A stretch of DNA of 64,000 nt from Parelaphostrongylus tenuis (taxonomy: Eukaryota; Nematoda; Chromadorea; Rhabditida; Metastrongylidae). Under the pieces are notes generated by a model that was not told the origin of the DNA, made no database searches, and saw only the letters and a program-made list of their open reading frames with translations. The first letter of the stretch is position 1. Each line of letters starts with the position of its first letter. Below, in pieces: positions 37,806 to 49,770 of this stretch. A program made the position numbers and the translations under genes. The DNA is taken from assembly GCA_019055375.1 (NCBI GenBank), contig JAHQIW010000471.1, positions 1 to 64,000 on the forward strand, written 5' to 3'.

Positions 37806-38042
37806 TCTTTTCCAAGTGAATGTGCAGAAATCGATGTAATCGACTGTTTTCAAACCGCGCTTCAAACATTCAATATAGCCTGTAAGAACATTCAGAGCCT
37901 TCTCGAGGTTGATACGTTGGAGCCATACGTACGATGTCGTCGTTTCATCACTGGCCCACGCTCCACACTGAACTCTACTTTATACCAGAGATGCGGAGAC
38001 TTTATTCTGGTGACAAACGTGATATTATCGACACTGGCATAA
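37806..38042 (+). other. Unidentified Cys-containing open frame, possible exon
   Basis: After an acceptor-like GATGACAG, 78 codons stay open, with five Cys in the first 68 (around AEIDVIDCFQTALQTFNIAC, YVRCRRF, LYQRCGDF). A GTGACA donor is possible at 38,010. A second exon-like piece, 38,143-38,200, ends at a good GTGAGA donor but does not join in phase. Helical Cys-spaced sequences are common in secreted nematode proteins, but I do not recognise a family and the length is within chance. Confidence 0.2.
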
Positions 38043-38049
38043 CTGACAT

Positions 38050-39600
38050 TGGCAGCAATTATGTCATTGAAATAGCAGCTTGAAAAGAGTCTAAAGATTT
38101 TCACAGACAGCATTGAATGTTTATAGCGAGGTTCAATAACAGTCGATGAGATGAATTCTGCATATTCACAACCAGCCGTGATTCATCGACTGAAAAAACG
38201 GTGAGAACACAGTATTACATGTTATCACAATAAACAACGTCTGCTCTTTTTCTGCTATAAGGTAGGAATCAGTGTGGGGCGTGGGACGCTTGAAGCGGGC
38301 GACAACGTGTGTGTGGTTTTGAGTATCAACCTCGAAAAAACTCTAAATGCTCTCACAGATTATCATCTTTTTTATTGGTGAATTACCACGAATTGTCATA
38401 AATATTCTTTTTTTCTAACTTTCTGGCGGTTTCGCCTCTAACTGAGCCACAATGATTCGCGTCGAGTGTCCACAGCAGTCGTTCTTCTTCCAGTCTTCTT
38501 CTTTGTGGTGGAGGTTCAGTGGTTTTGTTGTGTTGTCCTTGGATTTGTCTCGGACAGTGATCTGATTGATATCTGAATGTAATTGGATTATCCTTAGCGG
38601 CTCACTGACCTCTGTGATGTCACGAGTTGAACTTCCGTGTTGCGGCTGATTTTGTCCTTTGAAGAGGATCGTTGCACTTTGCACCGCGAGATGAAGTATA
38701 GACTGTGATCGATTGGTTTTCTGCCAACTTGTTTTGTATCTGAAGAGCACAAAGTTCAAATCCTTTGTATGGGTTATGCCAAACAATGAACTGGTACCAA
38801 ACAAATTGGTAGCACCAAACAACTTATAATGTACATACATTATTGTAATAATAACATAATAATAATATGTACATTACTACGACATATCGATATATGTAGA
38901 TATGTCTAAGTGAATGTGACTGATTGATTGATGAGATGTCTCGTCGTCTGATGATACTTTGAATGTTGTAATTCGGAGCATGACTACGCGGCGGAGCCCG
39001 TTTGGGTAGCTATGTTCGCCCCGGAGTACAAAAGCCGGCGGCGGGATCCAGTGGGTGAGTATATTGTGATAGCAATGGGGTCATTACTGATTATCTATAG
39101 GCAGAATCCCTTAACCGCGGTGGTAGGCCAGGCATAGCTTGAGTGAATTTGCTCCGCCACGTGAGTGATATGTTCCGCTCACAGTCTCCTCGAGTTCATC
39201 TGACAGTTGTATGAACGCAGTCTTATGACAGCATCTAGACACACGGCAATGAAACTTTATAAAGAGAACAATAATGGATCGATAATGAATTCGGGTGAGT
39301 TGGTTCGGGTGATGTCAGACGACCGTTCGGATGATGTCCGGCGATCGAACTGTTGACTGACTATTGAAGTTGGCGGCAGCCGGGTGCCGCCCTCGCCACT
39401 TGAACCATTTCTTGTCTAAGGTGCTCGTACAGCTGCGGTGCCATTTGGTCTTTAAGGTCATTGACCATCTGAGTTGCCTAAATTATCATGTAATTCCCGA
39501 AAAGATAACAAAGATCCCTCGGGAGGTTTGCTATAGTCTTCTTAGCCGTCGCATCAAAACGAAGTGAATAGTGTGGAACACTATGAACTATAAAACTGCA
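38050..39600. other. Unassigned segment with a GC-rich island
   Basis: It contains a 141-codon minus-strand frame (38,840-38,415) whose start has a repeated LFG pattern from a degenerate CCAAACAA tandem (38,765-38,820). A 60-codon plus frame (38,955-39,137) is carried by an unusually GC-rich patch, with a GTGAGTAT donor-like site at 39,053. I recognise neither product. It may be an unrecognised mobile element or gene remnant. Confidence 0.3.
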
Positions 39601-40600
39601 CTATGAAACAGCATCCTTAACTGTGTCTTCTATGCGGAACCTCAGCGAACTAGTTTCATTTGGCAGTTCTCCAGGATAAAAGCCAGTCGTTGAGTGATAG
39701 CCGATAGATTTTTATCTGCCACCCTGACGATAATTCATCCTACAGCAGTCGGATTACTGTAATATCATTAAGTTCGATAATAATCAATATAATGATTCTA
39801 GAAAATAGGTTACTGGTATATATATATATATATATAATTCACATAAATGTACATATGTATGCATATGTGAAAATGCACATTTATGTAATGTATATACATG
39901 TTCATTCACAGTAAGCTGTTGCACAGTAAATTACGTAATAAAATTGGATCTTTCGAACCAAGAATTACTTTTTGGTATTCTGTAGAAATTCCCTTGAATA
40001 AAAAAGGGATATTTTGTGATTGATGGTGTAGTCATTTTTCCAAATAAAATAACCTTTTCTAACCAAACTACTTTTGACTGTTGAGGGTTGATCTTTTTCA
40101 CGCACATGTGAGGAATTGAGAAGACGGAGTTAAGATTATTGAACTAATATTAAATCGAGCTCTTTGAATGAGGTTCTTTAGTCGAAAGATGCTCGATGAC
40201 TCGAGCGAGATGAAGGCGAAGATCCAAAATGAGGAGAAACAACAGTGGATAATCGCCTCAAGTAAACGGCTCTAGAGAAGACTAAACACGTGGAAATAAT
40301 AGCCGAATAAAATATCTTATTGATACCTCGTGTTACAAGGCCCTGTCCACAAAGAAAATAAGATTGATTGGTCCTGTTGAGGTTGAAGGAACGTCAGCCT
40401 ACAATTCTTCACTTGGAAATTTCTTGGTTAGTCTCAACAAAAAACCAACGTTTCAAAATTTGATTGAAGATAGACCGCATTCAATTGACTCACAATGTTT
40501 GGTAAGCATAGACATTTTCAGTAGTGAGGTAGGGATGACATGGATGGCGGAATCCTATCTTTTACCTCCATACTCTGTTGTTCCAACGCTGACATGATAC
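39600..40600. other. No gene recognised; contains a short (TA)n run
   Basis: The (TA)n tract is at 39,817-39,836, followed by ATGCATATGTGAAAATGCAC-type imperfect repeats. The 77-codon frame at 40,364-40,597 is unrecognised and of chance length. Confidence 0.45.
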
Positions 40601-41691
40601 TCTATAAACATATACTGGTGGTTTGATGTCACACTGCCGTACCCTCTGCTGATGGTAATGTGGTATGGCACTGGACATTATTTTACGAAATCGCATTTAG
40701 TTCAACGGCACTCAGCATCTCAGCAAGTCGAAACGTACAAAATGCGTGTGAACACCATAGAGTTCACTTTTTGCAAATGTGTCATTTGAAGGCTTTGTTT
40801 CATCATTCTTGTCGTATCAATCACTGTCAAACGGACTCTGTCATTGTGTTGATCACGTTAAGATTTTCTCCAAATAACTGCAGCACTTTGCAAACGGTGA
40901 GGAGGGCCGAGCCCTTTAGAGCGCCGTTGAATGGCAGGTGAGTGGGAGAACAGTAGTGCTACGCACGTGCATCGGATTTAGACGAAAACAATCAATGAAC
41001 GTTAAGTAATACACAAACATGTCTAGCCAGACAATCATCTCTACCAATCGATGAACATTCCTTTCAGTTTGAAAACGTCGACGCCAGGCGCTATTTTGCT
41101 AACGAACGTATTCGTCAGCGTTTGCCTATCAGTGTGCTACACTTCCACTCACTTACGTGCGTATCGTCATAAAAGCACAATTCTCATAAATGAGGATGTT
41201 CTCCATAACGAACTCTGCCAAAAACATTACTGTGGAGGACTTCTGTTGCAAAAGTTCACTAACTTTCTGCCATTATTGTAGCAGTGATCTCAGCCACTAC
41301 CAACTACTGCTTTAGCACAGTTCGGCAACCTGCCAATTTTCAAAGTCGTGTCAATGACAGCGAAGAACACGCTTGCGCTGTGTGCTCTACGCGCAGTCGC
41401 ACACTTTCGTCAAGCTTTCTTACTCTCTGTCTCTAACCGTGTTCCGCCCACTCGACACTGATATAGAAGGACGTTATTCAGCAGTACTCAGCTGTTCGCC
41501 ATCCAGCGCGGCCGTGTTCTGGCGTGCTCATATCGTCATTTTCTCAAGGGTAATCGCCATTTGTATTGTTATGTATTTCCATGGGCATTGCCCTTTAAAC
41601 CTCATGTTAACGAAAGTCACGATCATTCCATCGCTTGAAGTCCTCCTCTCTGTCGATCGCTGTGTTTCATCCTCTTTGCCAATCGTGACAT

Positions 41692-41830
41692 CTCTGCTAT
41701 CGACCCTCTTTTACAAACCCTCTCGAAACGAAGTAATCTGATAAGGATATGGCTTGTTTTAAGCCGATAGATCTTCTTATCCATACCAGACTATTTCGTT
41801 CGGTCTGTAAAAGAGCGGTCGATAGCAGAG
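41692..41830. repeat. Long imperfect foldback, about 65-bp arms
   Basis: CTCTGCTATCGACC (41,692) pairs with GGTCGATAGCAGAG (41,817-41,830), CTCTTTTAC with GTAAAAGAG, and the centre is GGCTT-GTTTT-AAGCC. The intervening parts pair with bulges. Confidence 0.75.
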
Positions 41831-41980
41831 GTATGATTTATTATAAAAGTCGCAAGCTCGACTGCCGGTCACCACAACGTTAAGTAATACCATCATCCGA
41901 CTTCGGGTGATTATGTTTTACTTGGCATCGATTCCTCTAGAGGATTATTTGGCCTCAAGGGATCGACGGAACCGAGGGAA

Positions 41981-42030
41981 GGTGCTACTGATGAGTCCCA
42001 ATAGGACGAATTGGGCGCCTATATAGCACT
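41981..42030 (+). ncRNA. Hammerhead ribozyme motif 2 (type I, one core deviation)
   Basis: Seen directly: stem I GTGCTA (41,982-41,987) with TAGCAC (42,024-42,029), plus a flanking G-U; core CTGATGA (41,988-41,994); stem II GTCC/GGAC with loop CAATA; core GAA (42,008-42,010); a short stem III (TGG/CTA) closed by GCGC; A at the cleavage position (42,023). Position 15.1 is T instead of A, giving a U-U mismatch with 16.1. Activity may therefore be reduced or lost. Stem II with its CTGATGAGTCCCAA start resembles the schistosome satellite hammerheads (established family knowledge). Confidence 0.7.
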
Positions 42031-42539
42031 AGACCTATCGACTCAATACAAGCCATGTCTTAATCGTGGCATCGTCATTCCCAGTTTCATTTCCAGTCTA
42101 TTGACAGCTTGTTTCGCTGTCGCTTCGGCTTAGTGAGGAGTACTCTGCTTAGCAGCTCATTCGTCTCTTGTTTCTCAGAAATCACATCCGACATCGTTCT
42201 GTGCAGGAGCCAGTTGTACTTAATGCTATTCTACTATTAAATCACTTTTACCACTGCATGAATATCGTTGCAATATGAACTTTTGATTGGCTATGGGACC
42301 ACATCAACTTAGCAACTGCCATCGCGTTTGCGTTCATACATTTGCTGTCGTTCTTTCGTATTGTCGCTGTATTGTTGTTGCAAATATGTAGACAAGACTG
42401 TAACTATCCAAGTTTGAGATTAATTAACACATCGGTGTCAATTAAGCAAGCTCAACGCCACAAGTCAACTGGGCGTACTGCCACTTGCATATCATCTCTT
42501 TGTTTCGTCAGGCAAACGATTCCCTTTGAAGGATCACGG

Positions 42540-45500
42540 CCATGGATACAAGAACTGTTTGTAGAAAACGTTTATTTTGTAAAGCTTCTTGATAGTTTCA
42601 ACGTTTTTACGTTAAAAGTAGCTGATTGGAATATTCTAAATAGCGAATACTGCTACAGCTATAAAATTCATTCAAAAAAATTACATAATAATTCATCACT
42701 AATGAACTTTCCTCGGTACTTGTTTATTATGCAGAGACAAGTGAATGTTCCATCTTTTTCGCTGGGCAGAAATTTTCCATATGAGTGTTCGTAATCATTC
42801 GAAAGTTTATAGCTCTGACTACTGCGTTACATATCCGCTATTTGAAAAAATTTTTTTCATACGTTGCACCGAAAGGAAAACATTTGTATTTCATACAGGT
42901 CTTTTTTCAAAGGATAGGGTTACGAGGCTTTTTTTAGATTATTAATATTTACTCGATAGCGTAAGATTCAATGATTCCATTGCTGTACTTGTTTCCCAAT
43001 GACACCGCTTCGCTACGGTGTAGCAGGGAAATTAAAATCGAGTTTCACATATTCGGTGCGCTTGTTTACTGCTTAATTTACGGCCGCGGGTCTAGTGGCC
43101 GCAGGCTCGATTCCGCGGCTGACATCTATCGATCGATATACGTATGCGAATTTCTATTTTTGTCAATCGATTACTTTTTTCTGTCCTTAGAAGGAAATTT
43201 TGAACAAAGCGAGTGGTTTTGGTACTACGGAAATTCGTTCAGACGTTCATGGGCTTTTCGTGATTCCAGCGAATTAGTAGTAAGATTTAGCGGCCAATGT
43301 TGAACATAACTTTATTTCCGATTATACAGCGTTATAGAGAGTGCTTTAAGGAACTGGCCACGCGCCGCGCTATCCAGATTTACGTGTGTGGCCCTAGCCT
43401 ACGGTCGGTGTACGACATTATTTTTTTGAATGCTACTGCTCTGCAAAAGGACCCTTTCAAAAAAGGAGCGCGTAGAGCACTAATCAGAAATTTAAGTTTT
43501 TGAATGATATCCATCATCCATCCATCCATCTTATGAAAATTCTTGCCCAGAGAGGTCAAATCTTCATTTTTCGTCATATAATTGACAGGAGCCGTTTCCT
43601 CATTTTCTATTTTTTTTTCAATTATACTGAACCAATCGTTTTATCAGGGATTTGCCCAGTTCAAGAGCACCTTGTGGCTCTTTTCGGTTATCCTGGGACA
43701 AAGTTAAAACAACCTGTTTTGCAGGACAAGAATTTTTTATAAGAGTGTTAGAAATTATTCGAAAGCTTAAATTTCTAGCTAGTGCTCTACGCGCTCCTTT
43801 TTTGAAAAGGTCCTTCTATAGAGCTGTAGCATTTAAAAAAAGGCCTTACACCTGCCGTACTATCTAAATATTACTTAGCTTGGAGTACGAAAATTATATG
43901 GATGTGTGGGCTAAACTTTGTAGCATCAGAGTGATACGTTTTTACATGGTTTGCTTCTAAAGCGAAGAAAAATTTCCTAATGAAGCAACAAAAATAGATA
44001 GCTCCTCACATGTAACGAGCCAACGCATTTTAATCTATTGGTCGCACACCGCGGTATAGAATCCACAGCCCTATACCGCACATAATCCGATGGACGGGGT
44101 GACGAATATGTGAAACTCAATCTTATATTCTTTTCCACACTATAATGAAAAGGTCTTTTCAGAGATCAGGAGCAGAGGTGGAATCGCGGGAATTTGCGCT
44201 ATCGAATGATTACTCATAACTCCAGGGAACAGTCCTGTTCTGCGAGAAATAAACGTGTGTGGAACCAGAATATTTTCTTTCCCTCTACGGCGTTACAAAG
44301 AGACTTGTTTAGAAAACGGCCATCTGGCGCAGTAGCCAACGATGTAAGCTTTTGAATTATAACTGTAGGTGCAGTGGACACCTTTGCCTAGCGGAGGGGA
44401 TCGTTTCTTCAATAGTCCCCGGTTAACTACTTTCATTTAGCGTGCTAAAGACAACGCTGTATTAAGCCATCAAGGAAAGAACAACTCCAGCAAATGAACT
44501 GAATTTGGTGACCTTCTCTAATAATTATCTTCTTAGCGTGTTATAATCTGCGCTATCTTTATCAATTTTACTTCGACCACAAGCAAACGTATGATTCTAT
44601 CAAATTTCGAAGAATCTTCCGATCCGATATTTATCCTCTGTAATACCAGAGCAGAGCAATCTGTAAATGGATTGTCCTACCCTGTTTCAGCATGAACACT
44701 TATAAAAAAAGTGAAGCCAACAAACACACTAACGGTGGCTTTCCAATTTATATTGCTCACTCGAACGACTAATGAAAAGGATCGCGTAGACTGGATCAAG
44801 TTAGCAGCACTATGCGTGCATAGCTCGTCAAGGTTTTATATATGCACTCACCCTCCTTTATCACCCTAAATACTTTTCCTGGAGTATAGTGAGCTCGAGC
44901 GCAAGTGACGCCGTGTTTGGTGGTGCTCTGTGTCATAGGTCGGCGGTTCGACCTCCCTCTCATGGTTCAACAAGCGATTCATTTCTATGGGGTGGGTAAA
45001 TTGGTGCCAGATTGGTTCCAGATTTGTCTGGGAGGCTAAGCAGCAGTGATTCGATTCAGCGGCAGGCCCTGGTGAGTCATTATGCAGACCAGGTATGCAT
45101 TGAATAAGCTTGAACGAAATTGAAAAATGAAACATGAATGAGTGGAGCATCCTTCTTAGATTGACCAACGTCGAGAGCTTTATCCTTTTTATCCTTTATA
45201 ATGAGCTCACAGTAGAATACAGGAATGAGGAAGAGAAAAAGAGTGACTTTAAATTAGCTCTTTGCGGCACATTGAAGCGATGTTAATGGAGAAGTGATAG
45301 TGTACGAAAATTTTTCACATTTTTTCTGACGAAAATGGCCACTATTTATCGAGCTTGATTTTCTTCGACATTTCATGACATTTCAGTTGAGAACGATAGA
45401 CGCCTCTCCATTCTACTCGCACGTGCATTATCTATGGAACGATCGCTTATGTCATGGCGCGAAAGTCTTGTAAGCGAACAACGAGCAAAAGAAAAAGGAG

Positions 45501-46100
45501 ACCAGCAGAATTCTGAAAAACGTGAAGAAGCAAAAAAAGGGTTGGCGCGGTCGTTCTTATAGTCAACGTTTCAATCCATTCTACACAAAATTTGCTATAT
45601 AATATTTGCGCTTTCTTTCATCTAGTTGTCGTTAATGCTCTCGCTTTCTCAACTCGCATCAGACACGCGTGATAAACCATCAACATGTTCCATTGGTTTC
45701 TGTAAATCCTACCGCATTCACTTTTGACTAGCTCACAACGGGCTATGGGCGTTTTTTAGAGTCATGCGCTATGCTCTCAGTGTATGGTAGACAAGAGCTG
45801 CGCGGAAGTAATTTTCACTTTGATAGCTTGTTTCGCCGCAGAAATCCTTCCACATCCAGTTTTAAACAAATGCATTGATGAGCGTCGGCTCTCCTCTGAA
45901 CTAGGCATGTACATCGAACTTTTTCTCAAGTGAGTTTATTGGCAGGGATTCTTGCAAGGCTATTGGCTGCCATTTCAATTTCAAAAGTCATACTAACACA
46001 TGGTGTAGAATATGAACATTACTTACCGAAGTAGGCACATTGTGAGTTCCAAAGCGGGTGTGACTAGAGGGAACTTTAGAATGGGCTCTAAAGGGTGGCA
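42540..46100 (+). repeat. Family A/B interspersed repeat, copy 2
   Basis: Collinear with about 880-4,000. Compare CTGCTACAGCTATAAAATTC (42,648), TTTTCAAAAAAGGAGCGC-type family G units at 43,450 and 43,750, CCATCTGGCGCAGTAGCC (44,319), GCAGGCCCTGGTGAGTCATT (45,062) and CATTGATGAGCGTCGGCTC (45,883). Reading frames differ from copy 1. Confidence 0.65.
44880..45125 (+). mobile_element. tRNA-derived SINE, group 2, copy 3
   Basis: GGCGGTTCGACCTCC is a near-canonical B-box; the body and tail (CAGGTATGCATTGAATAAGC) match 2,740-2,990. It sits at the equivalent position of family A/B, so it was inserted before that family was duplicated. Confidence 0.55.
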
Positions 46101-46109
46101 GTAAATAAT

Positions 46110-46320
46110 TTTGCCAAAATTGTTTTTCCTTGTCGAACCCCTTTTCATATCTCGATGCTAATACTGCTGCAGAATGGCGATATTTTGTTGTGATATATTC
46201 ATATATAGCCGCGAAGGATCATTACATACTGAGTAGGGGCACCATGGCTATCCAGAGTCTCTGTAATCGCTTCTGTTTCCACTGAATCAAAGGCTTTCTT
46301 CAAAGTGATGAAAGTGAGAC
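46110..46320 (-). mobile_element. RTE-a reverse-transcriptase core fragment
   Basis: The minus strand reads LTFITLKKAFDSVETEAITE followed by TLDSHGAPTQYVM, RT motif A with its catalytic Asp position changed (D to T in the FIDLKKAFDSVE pattern), then degraded sequence resembling the TTKISPF...KG segment before motif B. It is the only RT-core piece of the RTE-a group here. Confidence 0.7.
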
Positions 46321-46449
46321 GGAGCGGTACGTATACGTATGGGTTAACCCATGATTTCTTGCAATCCCTTGTCATTTATTCGAAAACACTATTCAATCCG
46401 CAGTCTAAACATTGTCAAAATCAATGGCATGCAACCCACTTATTAAGCA

Positions 46450-46960
46450 AGGATAATATGTTGCCTTTCACCCAGAAATAAATGAGGCTGGCGATCAAAG
46501 AATACGGTGAGGTCACTTTTGAGCTACCTGTAGTTCTCGTAGTCGTTTTCCTGCAAATGCTGCTTCAAGACGCGGAAGAGATGATAAACCGATGGAGCAA
46601 TATCAGGGCAATGCGGTGGATGTTGTACCGTGGTCTAGCCCAGCTTCTGTAAAATGTAATCAGATTACTTTGCAATGCGAGGTCGAGCGTTATTATGAGA
46701 AGCGTTCACTGGGCCGTTTTGGACGCTTCTCTCCCACCTCTGCGGCCATCTTTTGAAGTTTCTCCCCGCAATTGTCGGCATTGATTGTCTATTTGCTGTT
46801 GAGCAGTTAGCAAAACAGCGTTTCTTCCCAATCCCACAAAAACGCGGGCATAATTTCTTTAGGGCGGTTAGAGCGGTAACTGAATTTTGCTTGAGTTGAC
46901 GGATTAAGACACACTTTGCGATAACCTTTTCATTAGAGTGGCTAGTTATAGGTCAGTGAA
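46450..46960 (-). mobile_element. mariner transposase remnant 3
   Basis: The minus strand reads a FLWDWEET segment, HNNARPRIAK (compare family HxNARPH around the second catalytic Asp, here N), ISDYILQKLG, then after a shift a YHLFRVLKQHLQEN segment and LKSDLTVFFDRQPHLF. Same subfamily as 5,500-5,995; frameshifts and stops throughout. Confidence 0.85.
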
Positions 46961-46999
46961 ATGTCTCATGTAGCGAAAGCTGTATAAGTCGAGATTTCT

Positions 47000-48260
47000 G
47001 AAATTTCTGTAGCATGCATAGAGATCACTCCATGCAAATGTGTTTAGTGATGGCTTTGTTAGATCGTTTTTGTCGTTCCATTCACGTTGAAACCATTTTT
47101 ATCGTTGTGGGCATCACGTGAAACTGTCCGTCAAGCAACAACACAAGGTCACGGACAGTGATAAGGAAGGAGTCCTCCAGATGGCTGTTGAGTGGCAGAT
47201 GAGTAAACGAGCAGTAGTGCCAGCCATGTCCGCCGGCATCGAACAACGCTAACCGAGAAGCCTAATAAGTTCTTATCCGCCGAATGCGTCGGTGTCATAT
47301 TTAGGCGCAGAAAATGGCTCTCCCCTTCATCAATCAGTAAGCGAAGATTTCAATCTGAATATGCCGTTGTCATGTTTGCACACGTAAGTTTTGCTTATCT
47401 TTCGTTCACCAGCGCACAGTCACTACCTTAAGACACAACTCTATCAAATGAAGTTGTTTTCCACAACAAACTTGTCAGCAGTAGTCATATACGGAAAAGT
47501 CCTTGTGAATAATCATCATAGCTGTGCCACTATCGTAGTGATATTGACTTTTGCAGACTATTGGCCAACTGGTTTGGAAGCGCGCCAATTTACAAAATGA
47601 GCTGTGTCGACGACTATGGAAAGTACGCTCGCGTCTCGCACACCACGCCCTCTCACAAACTCTCGTTAGCTCTCTGGCTTTCTAACTTTAGCCGTCTCCT
47701 CCCATGCGATAGTGATATATAAGGCCATTATTCGCTAGCACTCCTCTCCTACCACATCAAACGCGGTCGTGTTCTAACGTGGTCATATCGTTGTCATTCC
47801 ATAGCTCATTTCTAATCGTCTTGAAGTGTATTTCCTGGATTCCTTAATGAGCTATTGGGTTGGCAAGAAACCCTCCGGAGTTCTTCGTTTTTCATGATGT
47901 TTTTTCACGTATTCATGTTTTTGTTTTTGATTCAAGGCCAGAAATAGAGATTTGATGAACGAGCAAGGAGCCGGCTGCCTGCAGTTGACCGGCAAGCTGC
48001 TACAAATCCAAATAAAACGTCTCGGTCGTTGACGACTCACATGTGCTAACGATTTTTGACATCGAATTTACCGCCGCGGAATTATGAAATTACCGTAAAA
48101 GTGGGAGAAAGTGATTGAAGTTGACGAGGAACACTTTGAACAATCATTTTGCTTTTATTGGTTGAAAAGACAGAATAGACACTAGAGCACGAATGTCCGA
48201 AAAGTTTCTTGACAACTCAGTATCTCACCCATATGTGCAAGTTACCGCTTCTGTGGTTTT
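47000..48260 (+). repeat. Family C repeat, copy 5 (3'-truncated)
   Basis: CTCCATGCAAATGTGTTTAG (47,030), ATTGGCCAACTGGTTTGGAA (47,560), GTCGACGACTATGG (47,608) and ATATATAAGGCC (47,715) in family order. It ends before the minus-strand SINE module and SL1-like tail. Confidence 0.6.
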
Positions 48261-48264
48261 AAGA

Positions 48265-48440
48265 AAACCAGACCACATGCATCGTTGCAAAATATCTATT
48301 GAGGCATTTCGGATCTTAAGTGCGGTTTTAAGAAAACACTCGAAGCGAACGGTGTTGTTATTGTTCTTACCTTTATGATTATCGGTCTTAATTTCGGTTA
48401 CCATGAGAACTCATCGATTATGCAGATATTTACAGAACGC
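48265..48440. repeat. Family E fragment
   Basis: CCACATGCATCGTTG, AAGAAAACACTCGAAGCG and GTTATTGTTCTTACCTTTAT match 10,410-10,490 and neighbours. Confidence 0.5.
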
Positions 48441-48474
48441 TTCTAATGGTGTCAGTAATGTATTCGTTTGATGA

Positions 48475-49310
48475 ACAGTAGTACCAACTGTCCTCCCATT
48501 AATTGGCGAGTGGCCTGAGCAGACTTCGATAAAACTTTCATTTCTCCCTGTACATGAAAGGGTAGCCTAATGTGCTCTCCCTGCTCTGGAATTTCGTTGA
48601 GCATCATATCTTTTCTAGAGACTGCATGTAGAACATTTTGGATCGTATGGTCAGTGGTCTTCTTGTGGTACGCCTGAAATCCTTAGACTCAGTCAGAATC
48701 GGCTTTCGTCCATCAATCGTTAGTAAAGCACATTATGTGTCCGACTGACCTTACTTGATAGCATGGCATGTATAATGACGCCCTTTACTTTCGATCGTTG
48801 ATGTAGATTAGAACTTCGGATTCTTTCTCTAATTTCCGAAATACGGGATTCCCCTAGCATGGACCTTTCGACTGCATGCTCAAAGCATCAGGTGATCTTT
48901 CATTTTGCTCACATAACCGCCAGTTTCTGAAGCATAGGTTGAGACAGGAATAATCGTTGAGTTGCAGAGGTGGACATATTGACTTCCCGACCTAGGTAGG
49001 CTTAGCTGCATCATTCGGAAATATATATTCCAATAAGTGTGACTTCAATATTAAAAATTATCCGTTCCTCACAGGCACCTTTATTATAATTAGTCGACGA
49101 CCGATCCTTCCACAGGAGTTGCGAAATTCGCCCAACGTTTGTTCTGCCTGTATGATGCTTGATGTTATATGTAGCAGGTTATCGATTTGTAATTGTCGAC
49201 CGTCGCTTTCACTCCCATGTAATCTTACTCCACTGTTTACATGAAGTTTTGGAAGGTGACAATGAATAATTTCAATGGTATCGCCTTGTGGAACTTTCCT
49301 TCTCCGTCAA
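48475..49310 (-). mobile_element. RTE-a non-LTR retrotransposon 3' fragment (strongly decayed)
   Basis: The plus text GTACCAACTGTCCTCCC at the left matches the 3' tip of the other RTE-a copies. Later segments (GTCCGACTGACCTTACTTGA; CTTTCGATCGTTGATG; GGGATTCCCCTAGCATGGAC) match in order the reverse complement of the WAGHVMR, RSKIRDA and MLGVSRIS coding segments at 34.1-34.2 kb. No frame is intact. Confidence 0.7.
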
Positions 49311-49599
49311 CGTAAAATCTCAAAGGTGATGAATTCCGGTTGTTAACTCTTCATATAGCTTATTGAGACTTAATATGTACTAAGTGGAAACGCTTTGTTT
49401 TTAGTTTTATACCACTATTCTGCACCATTTCGCAAGTTTGAAAGTGAGTTTTTGCTTACGCGGCTCATGCGATTGCGCTTCAGCGTATTAGCATAAGCGC
49501 TTTTAAAGCCAAATGTCTCTAAAGGATTTTGAACACTCTGGTTTCTTTACCGAAATGCGGGATTCTTAGGGTTTCGTAGCGTTAAGAGCGGAGGTACTT

Positions 49600-49770
49600 A
49601 TATCCTAAGCGGCGACAAATTTTTAAGCCGATCTCATTCGCTGGACAGGAACTTTTAATAGGAGTTTTAGTAATTATTTGAAAGCTTAAACTTCTGGCTG
49701 TAACATGACGTTTCCATTTTTTTAAGGAAAATCTCTCTTTGATACTACAGCATCCAGAGTGAGATTTTGT
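49600..49770 (+). repeat. Family G MITE-like unit
   Basis: GCCGATCTCATTCGCTGGAC, TTTTAATAGGAGTTTTAG, GAAAGCTTAAACTTCTGGCT and TTTGATACTACAGCATCCAG in family order. Confidence 0.65.

Larger units (their letters stand above)
40610..42540 (+). repeat. Family C repeat, copy 4, carrying a hammerhead motif
   Basis: Aligned with copy 3 from GATGTCACACTGCCGTACCC to the tail at 42,392 (TATCCAAGTTTGAG). The stretch 41,690-42,060 holds a long foldback and a hammerhead-like motif that I do not see in the other copies. Confidence 0.6.

Noticed and set aside
38415..38840. The 141-codon minus-strand frame as a real protein
   Set aside because: Low-complexity start from a tandem repeat, no domain, no supporting splice sites; kept only as part of the unassigned segment.
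38985..39150. A structural RNA gene (U1-like or similar) in the GC-rich patch
   Set aside because: No match to the conserved ends, Sm site or fold of known snRNAs.
43080..43130. A tRNA gene at the GGCTCGATTCC segment
   Set aside because: The region is a GC-rich palindrome and the cloverleaf arms do not form.
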